Positions 35,925-48,092 of a stretch of DNA of 64,000 nt are shown here, one piece after another; position 1 is the first letter of the stretch, and each line of letters starts with the position of its first letter. The position numbers and the translations under genes are program-made. The DNA comes from Hymenopus coronatus (taxonomy: Eukaryota > Arthropoda > Insecta > Mantodea > Hymenopodidae). The DNA lies in assembly GCA_030762935.1 (NCBI GenBank), contig CM060880.1, positions 13,798,501-13,862,500 on the forward strand. The letters are read 5' to 3'. The notes under the pieces are model-generated. The model was not told the DNA's origin. It saw nothing but the letters and a program-made list of their open reading frames with translations, and did no database searches.

Positions 35925-36022
35925 TTTATGCTGGGTGAGACGGCTGCTTATCTCTGTTTATCTCTTCTACTATCCGGCGCCGAAATTTCTAAGCTTGGGC
36001 CATAGCAGCTACGTCACGGTAA
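35925..36022. repeat. direct repeat, right copy (LTR-like)
   Basis: Partner of 34475-34575: TTATCTCTGTTTATCTC and AAGCTTGGGCCATAGC, then ACGTCA. Confidence 0.6.
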
Positions 36023-36210
36023 CCGGTTTACGCACACGAGAAATACAGTTTTTAACTACTTAATTATTCATGCTGAATACTTTGTAAATAACACCATTAT
36101 TAAAAATATGGTTGTAAGTTTGTATTCTTTGGCATTTGAAAATACAATAGTAAGCAAGCTATTTCGATTTTATTTTATTTTTACTTTCATTCTAGATTAA
36201 AAATGAAAAG

Positions 36211-37072
36211 GAAAATCTGATGTGTTCCATTCACATGACTTTCTCTACATTTCTGTACCAATTAATGCTGAAAAGCTTATGCTTTTTTTTTTATTTCATG
36301 CTAATCGAGAAAAAAAATCAGAAATGTTCTAATTACTTGCTTCCATGTAAGTAGAAGGGAAATAAGGGAGTAGCATACCTAAAGTATTACTCAAAATCTG
36401 GTTGCTAAGTGCCTGAAGTTCCTTTGTTTGTATGGACAGGAGTTGACAAATTCCCGTAGGAGAAAAGTACAAGTTTTTTAAAGCTGAAACCAATAACAAG
36501 GAACATCTCAAAAAGGATCCACTCAACGAAAAAAAGTTTCACAACTAAAATATGTTTTTAATGAGCTCTACATTTTCTGTTTCGTAAGTTTTTGTCTGTC
36601 TCTTATGGTTTGACAGTTGTACAAAATTCGTTAAATTCATCTGGAATAAAGTATTCTTCAGAGGCGATTCCCAGAAAATTCAATATACTCACTTCATTTG
36701 TCAAGTAAATATCTTTAATATACGATATTTTAATCAAAATCGTTAGAGCCATTTTTGAGAAAATCAAAATTTTCGAAATTTTTTCCATGTAAAGAGTGGT
36801 TGGGAGTGGGGGGATTTTCTTGAAAATCTTCGTGTGGCATCCCTGGAAGATACTGAACTTAAACACCAAGAGGTATTTAACGGACTCTTCGTTTTTGAGC
36901 TATGCTGTCCACAGACACACACACCGCACCACGGACCTTTTTCCAAAAATGCTTTTTTAGATTCAGGGGGATCCAAAACATGTAGATTTGGTGAAATTGG
37001 TATCGGATTTTGGGTGCATTACAATACTTTCTCTATACACTATGTACATACTACGTGTAGAGAAAGTAAAAA
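36211..37072 (+). mobile_element. HP element, full-length reference copy
   Basis: Non-coding interspersed element of about 860 bp; this copy is complete and serves as reference. Seen: the left end reads AAAATCTGATGTGTTCCATT; ACTTTCTCTACA at 36238-36249 is matched by its exact reverse complement at 37056-37067. The interior holds conserved blocks (palindromic TACCAAGTTTGGTA-type motif, usually followed by a CA tract), and the right end is an imperfect palindrome centred on TATGTACATA followed by AGAGAAAGTAAAAA. No transposase or reverse transcriptase is encoded, so mobility would depend on proteins from elsewhere. Subterminal inverted motifs, an internal microsatellite and a 3' stem-loop resemble DINE-1/Helentron-derived elements; a MITE of another superfamily is the alternative. 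Strand is assigned with the palindrome at the 3' end, and the same convention is used for all other copies. Confidence 0.85.
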
Positions 37073-37418
37073 GTAGAGAGGGAGGGAGTGAGGCATAGAG
37101 AGAGAAAGAGAGAGAGAGAGGAATGAGACAGTCGAATGTCCACAAATATTGAACTAAGATAACACATAGGATAGAAGATAATTATGTATTTTATTGAGAA
37201 ACTGTATGATTACGATGAATGTATGGATGTTAATTTCGACTTATTAACTGTCAATGCTTAAATGCCAACATAATAACAGGGTATTCAATTTTTGTGTTGA
37301 AGGTAAAGAAACAATAGAAGAACAGGAAATTTATTTTGTTTTTCATGTCGCCTTTGTAGGCAACTCGCATGCCATGCAGTTATTTGGCGAACAGGACAGA
37401 ATATAGATTCCAAGATTC
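37073..37418. other. unassigned stretch with GA-rich run
   Basis: GA-rich microsatellite at 37075-37122; no gene. Confidence 0.5.
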
Positions 37419-38280
37419 TTTTTACTTTCTCTACACGTAATATGTACATAATGCATAGAGAGGGCATTGTAATGCACCTAAAATTTCGATACGGAGATTT
37501 TACCGGAAATACGTGTTTTGAGTCCCCTGAATCCACAAAAAGCAATTTTGGAAAATGGTCCGTGTGTGTGTGTATGCGTGCGTGCGTGTGTCTGTGGACA
37601 GCATAGCTCAAAAACGAAAAGACCTTCAAATACCAAACTTGGTATTTAAGTTTGGTATGTGCCAAGGATGCGGCACGAAGATTTTTAAGAAATCCCCACA
37701 ATCCCAACTACCTTTTACATAGAACTTTTTTCGAAAATTTTGATTTTCTCAAAAATGGCCAACGATTTTGATTAAATTATCGTATATTAAATATATTTAC
37801 ACGACAAATGAAATGTATATCTTGAATTTTCTGGGAATAGCCTCTGAAGACTACTTTATTCTGAATGAATTTTACGGAATTTTGCATAACCGTAAGAGAT
37901 GGACAAAAACTTCCCACAAATAAAATGTAGAGTGTGTTAAAACACACATTTGCACATTTTTTCGTGGAGTTGGTCGTTTTTTAAATATTCCTTGTTTTGG
38001 TTTCAGCTTTGAAAAACTGATATTTTTCTCATACAGGAATTTGTCAACTGCTGTCCATACAAACAAAGGAACTTCAGTCGCATAGCAACCACTTTTGACA
38101 ATCACTTTAAATCTATGGTACTCCCTTACTTCACTTCTGTTTACAAGGAAACAAGTAATAAGACTATATCTGCTAATTTTTCCTTGATTAAAATGAAATA
38201 AATGAAAGCATTAGCATTTTAAAAATAATTTGTTGCATAGATGTAGAGAAAGTCATGTGAATGGAAAACATAAGATTTTT
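37419..38280 (-). mobile_element. HP element, full-length copy
   Basis: Starts TTTTTACTTTCTCTACACG and ends AAGTCATGTGAATGG then AAGATTTTT, so TTTTT stands at both ends. A GT/GC tract lies at 37561-37591. Confidence 0.88.
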
Positions 38281-38411
38281 GCCTTGTGTTAAAGATTGCC
38301 TGTGCAAAGTTTGACCGCATCGTCACAATGGTGCAGTTTTGTGTTCGGAATAAATAACTATATAAAACCCTTAAGAGACTGAGCAGTGGGTGGTATATGG
38401 TGTTTCATAAA

Positions 38412-39237
38412 TTAATCTGCCATTCCATTCTCTACATCTTGGCAACAAATTATCATTAAAAGCCTATTCTTCCATTTCTTTAATATTAATGGAGAAAAAA
38501 TTAGCAGAAATGTGCCGTTTACATGTACCCTTGTAATTAGAAGGGAGATGGCGGAGTACACTAGGCTAAAGTTATAGTTAAATCTTTTAAAAACTGGTTG
38601 CCACGTGCCTTTGTATGACAAAGTCCCGTATGAGAAAAGTATTAAGTATTTTAAAGCTGAAGCCATTAACAAGGAATATCTCAAAAATGGTCACCTCCAC
38701 GGAAAATAAAAAAAATGTTTATAACATAAATTGTGTGGTTTAACAATCTCTACAAGTTTTCTATAGTACGTTTTGTCTATCTCTTACGGATTACCAGCTA
38801 TGCAAAATTCCGCAAAGTCATCTAGAATAAAGGTGTCTTCAGAATCTGTTCCCAGAAAACTCAAGATACATATTTTGTTTTTCATGTAAGTATCTTTAAT
38901 ATACGATATTTTAATCAAAATCGTTATAGCTATTTTTGAGGAAATGAAAATTTCCGAAATTTTTCTATGTAAAGTGTTATTGGGGGTGGGTGGATTTTCT
39001 TGAAAATCTTCGTGTCGTATCCTTGAAAGATACGTACCAAAGTTAAAATACCAAGTTTGGTATTTAGCGGTCTTTTCGTTTTTGAGATATTCTGACAACA
39101 GACACACACACCCATACACACGGACCTTTTCCTAAAAAAGTATTTCCGGTGAAATCTCGGTATCGAATTTTTGGGTGCAATGCAATATCTGCCTTTTCTA
39201 TACACTATGTATATAGCACATGTAGAGAAAGTAAAAA
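38412..39237 (+). mobile_element. HP element, nearly complete
   Basis: The first bases are degraded (TGCCATTCCATTCTCTACATC). The 3' palindrome reads CACTATGTATATAGCACATG, then AGAGAAAGTAAAAAA. The segment between ACACGGACC and AAGTATTTCC is deleted. Confidence 0.83.
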
Positions 39238-39684
39238 AAGAAAGAAAAATGCGGTAATTTTGTCTGTTCATAATTGACATGGAAACTATCTGTAGTAATG
39301 ATGATGATGATAATAATAGTAACAATAATAATAATAATTATAACAATAATAAAAATTATATAGAATGAATGTAGAAAACAACTTCAATGCTTGAGCTGCA
39401 TTTGAGCTCGAATGCCGCGCTCTTACAGCTACATTGGCGAGATACCCAAATGCACATTAAATCCTCTCATCTGATTCAGAAATCCCGGTAAGCCTTCAGG
39501 ACTAATGCAAGACTTGCTCAACGCAAGGGTAGCTTTTTGAGCTGCTATTGGCTATTTAATTAATTTCATATTCTTTACTATCTGAAACACCCGCCTTGCT
39601 CGTGGTTAGACAGCTTATCCCTAAAGCAATTAGCCTTAGGTCGCACTTGCCAAAGGCCTTGCGTTTCTGTACAGGCATTTAAAA
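39238..39684. other. single-copy stretch with trinucleotide repeat
   Basis: Imperfect (GAT/AAT)n at 39298-39352; the remainder is unassigned. Confidence 0.5.
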
Positions 39685-40529
39685 ATAAATCTGGTGTCTT
39701 CCATTCACATGACTTTTTCTACATCTCTGCAACAAATTGTTGTTAAAAAGTTTATGCTTCTAGCTACTTCATGCTAATCAAGAATGATTAGCAAAAGTAG
39801 TCTTATTACTTGCTTCCTTGTAAGTAGGAGCGAAATAAGGCAGTACCATAGGATAAAGTGATAGTAAAAAATTGGTTGTTTATGTGGCTGAAGTTCCTTT
39901 GTTTGTATGGACAGAAGTTGACAAACTCCTATAGAGAAAAGTTTAAATATTTTAAAGCTGAAACCAAAAACGATCAACTCCACGATAAAAAAGTATATAA
40001 CATATATTGTGTGTTTTAATGTGGGCTACAGTTTTTGTGTGGTAAGTTTTCGGCCATCTCTTACGGTTTAGCAGGTATGCAAAATTCCGTAAAATTGATC
40101 CAGAATAGTCTTCAGAAGTTTTACCCAGAAAATGCAAGCTATACATTTTATTTGTCAGTTAAATGTCTTTAATATACGATACTTTAATCAAAATCGTTAG
40201 AACCATTTTTGAGAAAATCAAAATTTTCGAAATGTAAAGGGTAGTTTGGGGTGGGGGAATTGTTCTTAAAATCTTCGTGTAGCATCCTTGGAAGATAGCA
40301 AACTTAAGTGCCAAGTTTGGTATTTAACGGTCTTTTCGTTTTTGAGCTATGCTGTCCACAGACAGACAGACAGACATACATACACACATGGACCTTTTCC
40401 AAAAATGTTTTTATTTGGATTCAGGGGGACCCAAAACATGTATTTCCAGCGAAATCCCGGTATCGAAGTTTTGGGTGCATTACAATACCTTCTCTATACA
40501 CTATGTACATAGTACGTGTAGAGAAAGTA
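39685..40529 (+). mobile_element. HP element, full-length copy
   Basis: Starts AAATCTGGTGTCTTCCATTC. The CA tract is replaced by an (ACAG)/(ACAT) compound at 40360-40388. Ends with intact CACTATGTACATAGTACGTG and AGAGAAAGTAC. Confidence 0.87.
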
Positions 40530-40605
40530 CAGCCATCTCACCTGTAAATGTATGAATGTATTATTTCTATACTGGTTCTGCAAAGTTTAGGAATGTCCTA
40601 GGTTT

Positions 40606-41409
40606 ATTTTTACTTTCTCTGCTCACTCTATGTGCATAGTGTATAGAGAAGATATTGCATTCCACCTAAAAGTTCGATACCGAGATTTCACCGGAAATAG
40701 GATTTTTAGGGTCCCTGTATCTAAAAAAAATTTTAGAAAAAGGTTCGTGTGTCTGTGAACACGATAACTCAATAACGAAAAGTCGGTAAGATACCAAAGT
40801 TGGTTATAAGTTTCGTATCTTCCAAGGATGCGGCACGAAGGTTGTAAGGAAAATCCCCACACCCCAAACTACCCTTTACATGGAAATTGTTATTTTCTCA
40901 AAAATGGCTGTAACGATTTTGATTAAAATACCGTATATTAAAGACATTTACACAGCAAATAAAACTATATCTTGAATTTTCCGGGAATAGCCTCTGAAGA
41001 CCTCTTTATTATGGATGATTATGCTTAACTAGTAAACTGTAAGAGATAGACAAAAACTTAATGCACAAAAAATGTAGATATCCTTAAAACTCACAATTTC
41101 TGTTATATAATGGGTTTTTTTTTTTTCCGTTGAACTGGACATTTTTAAGATATAGCTTATTTGTTTCACTTTTAAAATACTTTTCACTTACGGGAATCTT
41201 TCAACTCCAGGCAATGCATTGAACCAGATTTCATCCACATGGCAAACAACTTTTAGTCTTATTTCCTTATTTCCTTTCTGCTTACGAGAAAGCATTTCTT
41301 CTAATATTTATCTCGATTGCATGAAGTCGAAAGAAGCATAAGCTTTTTAAGAATAATTTCTTAAAGAGATGTAGGGAAAGTCATGTGAATGGAACACGTA
41401 AGACTTTTG
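40606..41409 (-). mobile_element. HP element, full-length copy
   Basis: Begins TTTTTACTTTCTCTGCTC only 76 bases from the previous copy, in the opposite orientation (tail-to-tail palindromes). Ends AAGTCATGTGAATGGAACACG then ACTTTT. Confidence 0.86.
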
Positions 41410-41651
41410 AATATTAAGGTTGAATAAAACGGGCTATTTATATTATATAGTAATTCGTTTACTTTGGCAGCTTTGTTGTGTATGCGAAGCGCTACTGAAC
41501 AGCTGTCGATATATTTCACCAAAGCTGCTCTTGTGCGCTAGTTACGGTCTAGGTTTCGCACAACGCATATGTTGCTATGTTTTGGTATTTAGGAAAGTGT
41601 CTTATCAGGCGGCTGCAACGTGATGATAACGTTCCGCAGTGAATAATAGAT

Positions 41652-41915
41652 GATGATGATTGGGGATTAGGGCGCCCAACTTCTATGGACATTAGCGTCC
41701 CTTGAAAAACAAATCGTAGCCATAAACGGAGCTAAAATACATATAAAATAAATACCCAATAAAACTAGAGCTAACACCAGGTTTAAAATCCAGTGTAAAA
41801 GGGTGCTTTGTTGTTAGAAAAGCAGGAGTGGAGATAAAACCATTTAAAAGCAATTCAAAGGGCGATGAAAGACAAAGAATATAGCTCTGTGAAAACACAC
41901 TCAAGAAAAATAAAA

Positions 41916-41952
<37 letters not shown>

Positions 41953-42581
41953 CCAACCATTCAATAAACATCGCAAGTAAAACAAACTAAAACCTGAGTG
42001 ATAAAGGAATTTTAAATAAAAATCTGAAAACCAGGTCTACCGCTCTGGGGTCATCAGCCAGAACCTCCGCAAGAGAGGCTGACACGAGTAAAGAGGATCG
42101 AATGTGTGCTAGAGGACCACACTCTAGCAACACAGCGCGGACTGAAAGCTCTTTTCGACAGAGCGTACAAATAGGAGCTGGTTCACAGTTAAAAAGGTAA
42201 CAGTGCGTAAAAGTACAGTGGCCAATTCTGAAGCGATCCAATATCACCTCCTCTTGGCAAACGAGTGGAGGTTAACCAGTGCACAGGCAGGTCCATTTCT
42301 CGTAGCTTGTTGCCACGGAGAACGAACCATTCTGCAAGCCAGAACGAAAGTACCGCTCTCCGCACTACAAGCCTAAAGCATGAAGATGTTACGCAATGAA
42401 ATGCAAACTGGGCTCCGTAGCTGCCCTCTTTGCCGCCGAAGCAGCTAGTACATTATCCGGCACGCCAACGTGACCAGGAACCCAAGCGCAGTCCACAAGC
42501 ACACCGGATGGTTGAAAAATGTGGAGTGTATCCTGGATACGCTGTACGATGGGATGGGGGCTGTATAGCTCACAAAGGCCG
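41652..42581 (-). mobile_element. non-LTR retrotransposon, 5'-truncated
   Basis: The minus strand carries the end of the RNase H region and a cysteine-containing C-terminus, then a 3' UTR with an internal 32-base T run (A run at 41918-41949 on plus) and an end in CCCCAATCATCATCATC. A 9-bp target duplication ATAATAGAT flanks it (41643-41651 and 42582-42590). It resembles the I/Jockey group, whose polyprotein carries endonuclease, RT and RNase H. Truncation falls inside RNase H, as expected from incomplete reverse transcription. Confidence 0.9.
41987..42580 (-). pseudogene. RNase H and C-terminal part of non-LTR ORF2
   Basis: Read from 42580: PHPIVQRIQDTLH, then WVPGHVGVPDNVLAASAAKR (RNase H motif), a stop shortly after, then in the same general direction DRFRIGHCTFTHCYLF and CTLCRKELSVRAVLLECG (CxxC...C zinc-type motif typical of the C-terminus), ending near 41987. 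The frame is broken by at least one stop and the RT and endonuclease domains are absent. Confidence 0.88.
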
Positions 42582-42917
42582 ATAATAGATTAATTTCAGT
42601 TTTCAAATGCCGCATTTGGTCGAAATCGATGCAAAGAACTGAAATTATATAACAAATATGCAAACATTGACTTGTTAATAAGATGAAAGCATTGTACAAT
42701 GATACTGACGATTTTGACGGTGAATTTTCCCCTTTGCCCCTTTTAACTGTTGCGTCGTACTTCCTGTGATACCCCTAGTAACACATTAAAAATCTTATGA
42801 TATTTACGGTAATGAATTTGAAATATCGGCTATGTAATGTTTTATTTCCTTCGACTCTCCCCGACAGTCCACGGAATTGTATAAATGCATATAACCTGTA
42901 AGGTGGAGTGTTTTTGT
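42582..42917. other. short unassigned stretch
   Basis: Starts with the right target duplication of the non-LTR element; nothing else recognised. Confidence 0.4.
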
Positions 42918-43394
42918 TTTATTAATTTCTCTACACGTGCTGTGTACATAGTGTATAGAGATGGTATTGTAATGCACCCAAAATTCGTTACCAAGATTTC
43001 ACCGGAAATACATTTTTAGGACCCCCTAAATCCCCCAAAAAAAAAGCATTTTTAGAATAATGTTCGTGTGTGTGCGTGTCTTTGGGCAGCATAGTTCAAA
43101 AAACTAAGTGTCCTTAAATACCAAACTTGGTATTTAAGTTCAGTTTCTTCCAAGGATGCGACATGAATATATTCAAGAAAATCCCCCCACCCCAACTACC
43201 TTTTACGTGGAAAAAATTTCGAACATTTTGATTTTCTAAAAAATGGGTTTAACATTCCTTATTTCCCTTTCACTAAAAAGGAAGCAATTCTGCTTATGTT
43301 TATTGGATTATTATGATTTACATAAAAGAATAATGTTTTGTAAGAATTGTGGAGCAACTAGAGAAAGTTATGTAAATGAAGCACATCAAATTTT
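42918..43394 (-). mobile_element. HP element with internal deletion
   Basis: The palindrome is well kept (CTGTGTACATAGTG). After TTTTCTAAAAAATGG it jumps to the ATTCCTTATTTCCCTTTCAC block near the other end, which reads AGAGAAAGTTATGTAAATG. Confidence 0.83.
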
Positions 43395-43870
43395 AATTGT
43401 ATTCCTTAATATATTTTTAACAGACGTGTGGTTTAAATTTACCTATAATATAGTTTAAAAAAAAAATGTATCACAAAGTGGAAACAACTGCAAAAACAGC
43501 GCACGATCATACTAATTAATTTTGAAAAACTAATCTATGATTAGCTAAAAATTCCAACCAGACATTGTGTTATACATATTTTGCACTGCCTAGGGGAAAA
43601 TGTTCAGACCGCGTAGCTCTAAGTTTGTGGGAGAAAATCGATTTTGAATATGTTAAGATAGCAAAAATATAGTTTTAAAGTTTGACAAAGAGAGCCATTT
43701 AACCAACGCAACGCTTAAAAAGACATTAAAACATATCTTCCATACGCATACTTTGTAAATATATAAAGTATGGTGCAGTTATTTGCACCAAAGATCCAAA
43801 AATCTCTATTTTGACCGAATCGCAAAAAAACACCTTTGTGTCCTCTTAATGGCTGTTCGGGGTGTCCCAC
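43395..43870. other. unassigned AT-rich sequence
   Basis: No feature recognised. Confidence 0.4.
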
Positions 43871-43953
43871 TATGATAGCCCAATCGGTAAGAGCATCGAC
43901 AGACCGGAAGATTCGTGGTTCTAGATCCGGCCATTACGTTGAATTATCGTAGC

Positions 43954-43957
<4 letters not shown>
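43870..43957 (+). mobile_element. tRNA-like SINE head, related to SINE E
   Basis: GATAGCCCAATCGGTAAGAGC, ACAGACCGGAAGAT and GTGGTTCTAGATCCGGCCAT parallel the head at 26271 (GACCGGAAGATCCCTGGTTC). The cloverleaf is more decayed and it ends in a (TTA)n run at 43958-43996. Confidence 0.55.
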
Positions 43958-43997
<40 letters not shown>

Positions 43998-43998
<1 letters not shown>

Positions 43999-44240
43999 CT
44001 GGCGGTGCTATGACGAGTGGTTAGACCGTTCGACTCCCACCTCGGAGGCCCGGGTTCGATCCCAAGCGCACGCATATGGGATTTGTGGTCAACTAAACTG
44101 CGTCTGGAGGGGTTTTCTCCGGGTCCTCCGATTTCCCCCGCCACTCATTCCACCAATTGCTCTAGCATCACCTTTCCTATCATCCATTTCGCCTGCATTT
44201 CATATCACTCAGTTTCTCACGCTCATACGGGCTCCGCTCA
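43998..44240 (+). mobile_element. SINE A, diverged copy between microsatellites
   Basis: Head GGTGCTATGACGAGTGGTTAG with B box GGGTTCGATCCC, then ATGGGATTTGTGGTCAACTA and TTTTCTCCGGGTCCTCC. Bordered by (TTA)n on the left and (TTA)n/(TTG)n (44240-44296) on the right. Confidence 0.8.
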
Positions 44241-44299
44241 TTATTATTATTATTATTATTGTTGTTGTTGTTGTTGTTATTATTATTATTATTGTTGTT

Positions 44300-44889
44300 G
44301 GAATTTTAAAGTTTCTGGCCCATATTTCCTGGAATTGTGAATCATCAGAGACTAATTTTGTAAAGAGCAATATGCACTACTAGTAGTGTAAGGGTTTGGC
44401 ATCGTGCCGCGTGACGTCTCTAATCAGACGGATGATGGGCGCGTCATGCTACACCCTCATGATTAATGAAATTAGGTAAGGTTAGCAAGGGAACGGGCGT
44501 GGTTGTGTTTACATGTGTACCCCGAGAGCAGATTTCATCGTAATCGGTATTAAACTTGTGCTCTGTATTAAGAATTCACGACAAAAATACATACTCCGGG
44601 CCCCAGGTTACCCTCTGCTGCTTTGTAATGCAAAATTTGCGGTAAACCTTTGATGTGCCGAGAGCTTTATTATTCATAGCTCTCATGGGAACTTGCTCCG
44701 CTATCTAATTCTGGCTGCGGAGGTACAAAATGACCCTAAGGGCAGGTGCACAGTAAAGAATTGTTAACGGAACCACTTTAACAATTAGATTCTATTGTCA
44801 TAAGCGTAGTTTAACATTTACTCTGGACTAATCTTATCGAAACGAGGTACATACCTACTGCAACACGTGTCGGTATAGAGCAAGACTTG
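44300..44889. other. single-copy island, less AT-rich
   Basis: Base composition is nearly balanced at 44400-44760 and it is free of repeats from this window. No ORF or RNA is recognised; a conserved non-coding element is possible. Confidence 0.3.
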
Positions 44890-45702
44890 TTTCTCTATTT
44901 ATTCTGCAATAAACTGTTCTTATAAAAGCTTATTCTTCTACCTACTTCATGCTAATCGAGACAAACATTAACAGAAACTGTTTTATTATTTAGTTCCTTA
45001 TTTACAAAAGAAATAAGGGGAAATATTTTATAAGCTGGTCGCTATCTAATAGAATTTAAGTTCTGTTCACTTTGTATGAACAGATGAAAAAGTGAATAAC
45101 GACTTCCCACGTCATAAAAATTGGAAATTTTATAAACATTAACAAGAAATATCCCGAAAATGGTTAACTACACAAAAATGTTTATTTTAACAAGGTCTAC
45201 ATTTTTTCTGAAGCAAGTTATTGTCTTACCTCTTACGGTTTTTCACTTGTGTAAACTTTATCCAGAATGAAGTTGAATTCAGAAGATATTCCCAGAAAAT
45301 TCAAGATATACGTTTGTAATGTAAATATCTTTAATATTAATTTAAATCAAAATCGTTAGGGCCAGTTTGAGAAAATAGAAATTTTCGGAAAATGTTCTAT
45401 ATCAATCGTAGTTTGGGTGAGGGATTTTCCTGAAACTCTTTGTGCGTATCCTTGAAAGATACTTTACTAAATATGAGGTGAGGTATTTAACTGTCTTGTT
45501 GCTTTTGAGTTCTGCTGTTCACAGATTCACACAGACCGACAGGCACACTTACCTATACATGGACCTTTTTATAAAAATGTTGGTTTTATTCAGGGATCCT
45601 CAAAACATGTACTTTTATTGAAAGCTCGGCATTGAATTTTTTGGGTGGCGTGCAATACTTTATCTATTATGTACATTTTACATAAGTGGTCAGAAAGTAA
45701 GA
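44890..45702 (+). mobile_element. HP element, old copy
   Basis: Starts in the TTATTCTGCAATAAACTG block (outer end lost). The CA tract has become an ACAGACCGACAGGCACAC compound (about 45520). The palindrome is reduced (TTATGTACATTTTACATAAG), followed by CAGAAAGTAAG. Confidence 0.72.
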
Positions 45703-45715
45703 AGAAGTGATAGCT

Positions 45716-46312
45716 AAATGCTCAAAAGCGGGTGATTGCTTGCTGTACTTGAAATTCCACTCTTTGCATAATCTCGAGAAACAAACGAAAAGTTTGAAAG
45801 TTCATAGCAATAACAAATAATATTTTGGAAAATTGTAATGGCACAAAAAGTATATAACACATAAATTGCATGTTTTAACGGTATGTGTATTAAATGAAGT
45901 TTATGTTTACGGTTTACCATTTATACAAAATCGTGCAAAACTCATTCAGAAAGAAGAGAACGTCACTGCCTATTCCCAGAAAATTAAATATTTGCATGAT
46001 AAAGATTAGCAACTTTATATAAAGGGTCATGAAAATCTTCCTTTCGCACACATACGCGCTCTGGCGTTTTTCTATGTTTTTTAGTTAAAAAGATAATAGA
46101 AATGAAAAGACACGCAAGGGAAAAGATGGTAGAGCTGATCTACTTGTTTTTTTTTCCTAGGTAAGTTAATGTTAAGACAATAAATAAAATTATCATAGCT
46201 ATTGGTAAGGCCTAGAATTTGAGTCAGAGTGGTCTCAAAACATGTATTACCGCTAAAAGACGGAAATCGATATTTAATGGAATACTATACTAACTTTGCC
46301 GATCAAAGGTAC
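45716..46312 (+). mobile_element. HP element, very degenerate
   Basis: Blocks in the right order: CAAAAGCGGGTGATTGCT, ACGGTTTACCATTTATAC, CTATTCCCAGAAAATTAAAT and CTCAAAACATGTATTACCG. The centre (46020-46200) is unrelated, so either deleted or replaced. Confidence 0.5.
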
Positions 46313-46604
46313 GTGCTCTTCAATTTTAAGTTTTCATAGAAAGAATCCTCAGAAGTTTTAGTAGTTATTTACCACGTAAATGATTAAGAATGCAATTTCG
46401 TACAATATTTTGTTTCGCACTTTATCAACATCTGAAATAAAATTGTAAACAGAGAGCGTTCGTATGTGCATGTGTAAACGCAGAATAATTTAAAAGACCA
46501 CCAAGTGGATTTTGATAATAAGTATAACAAATACTGTTTCACAATTGAAAAGTCCAATTAGCTCTGACGGACATGTGTCTGTAGATATCATCTGATTTCA
46601 TATA

Positions 46605-47455
46605 AAAAACATCTGATGTGGTCCATTCACATGACTTTCTCTACATCTCTGCAACAAATTCTTGTTAAAAAGCTTTTGCTTCTAATTACTTCTTGCTAAT
46701 CGAGAAGGATTTAGCAGACATAGTCTTATTACTTGCTTCCTTGTACGTAGAAGCGAAATAAGGGAGTGTCATAGGTTAAAGTGATAAGTCAAAAGCTGGT
46801 TGCTGTTCCTTTGTAATGAACAGAAGTTGAGAAACTCCTGTATGAGAAAAGTATAAGTATTTTAAAGCTGAAACCAAAAGCAAGGAATATCTCAAAAATG
46901 ATCAACTCCACGAAGGAAATGTATATACCTAACATAAGGTATGTGTTTTAATGTGCTCTACAGTTTTTGTGTGTTAAAGTTTTGTCAATCTCTTACGGTT
47001 TAGTTGTTATGCAAAATGCTGTAAACTTCATTCAGAATAAAGTAATCTTCAGAGGCTATTCCCAGAAAATTCAAGATATACATTTTTTTTTTGTCAGGTA
47101 AATAACTTGAATGTACGATATTTTAATCAAAATCGTTAGAGCCATTTTTTAGAAAATCAAAGTTTTCGAAAAAAGTTCCATGTAAAGGATAGTTGAGGGT
47201 GGGGGGATTTTCTTGAAAATTTTCGTGTCACATCCTTGGAAGATAATAAACATAAATACCAAGTTTGATATTTAATGGTCTTTTCGTTTTTGAGCTATAC
47301 GGCCCACACACACACACGGACTTTTTCTAAAAGGTTTTTTGGATTCAGGGGTTCTCAAAACATGTATTTGCGGTGAAATCTCGGCATTAAATTTATGGGT
47401 GATTACCAATACCTTCTCTATACACTATGTACATAGTATGTGTAGAGAAAATAAT
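46605..47455 (+). mobile_element. HP element, full-length copy
   Basis: Starts AAAAAACATCTGATGTGGTC and ends with CACTATGTACATAGTATGTG then AGAGAAAATAA. Short CA tract at 47306-47317. Confidence 0.88.
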
Positions 47456-47561
47456 GATTAAAAGATTGAAAGGGATTTACAAAGCTCTGTACTTGAACAC
47501 GAACATATTGGAGTTAGAAAAGTACATGATTGCAAAGAAGGTATTTACTTGTACTTGACAA

Positions 47562-47816
47562 TCATATGTAATAGAAAATAACTATTGTTGCTTCACGGAA
47601 TATAAATATAGGTGATGTACCATACATAATGATTTCAACTTTAACATGGTCGAAACATATTGAATTTATTTCAGCAAGACTATTCAAGAGTGCTGTATCT
47701 ATTGAGGGTTTTAAGTAACAATGTTCCTCCGGTGTATCCAAGAAGTGCCTATATTGCATTTTTGTTTGGTCGGTACTTCGTTGTTCTTTGATATTTTTGG
47801 GTAACTCTAGTCGCAT
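47562..47816 (-). CDS. uncharacterised 84-codon ORF
   Basis: ATG at 47816 (MRLELPKNIKEQRSTDQTKM), ending near 47562. Residue use is mixed and charged (RHFLDTPEEHCYLKPSIDT, EINSICFDHVKVEI), unlike the F/L/Y/H-dominated chance ORFs elsewhere in the window, so it may be a coding exon or a fragment of an unrecognised mobile-element protein. No domain is recognised, no partner copy exists in the window, and there is no clear splice signal. A chance ORF remains quite possible. Confidence 0.25.
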   Translation of the reverse strand: MRLELPKNIKEQRSTDQTKMQYRHFLDTPEEHCYLKPSIDTALLNSLAEINSICFDHVKVEIIMYGTSPIFIFREATIVIFYYI

Positions 47817-48092
47817 AACAGATATAAGCTATAAGCTTTTTGCTAAATAAATCTGAGCATGAACATTGTAAGCCTCCTCTTTAAAACATTAAATTTATTA
47901 TCAGTGATATATTTGTGATTTAACAATATATACCTGGCAGAAGAAGATCATTTTTAAAAATGTTTGTGATAATCATACACATAATACAAGAAATAATTTT
48001 AATTTGGGTATTCCTAATTTTAGATTAAACAAGATGGTGCCAAGTTATCTAATAATAGGCCTAAATCTATGTAATAAAATGCCTCTAAAATA

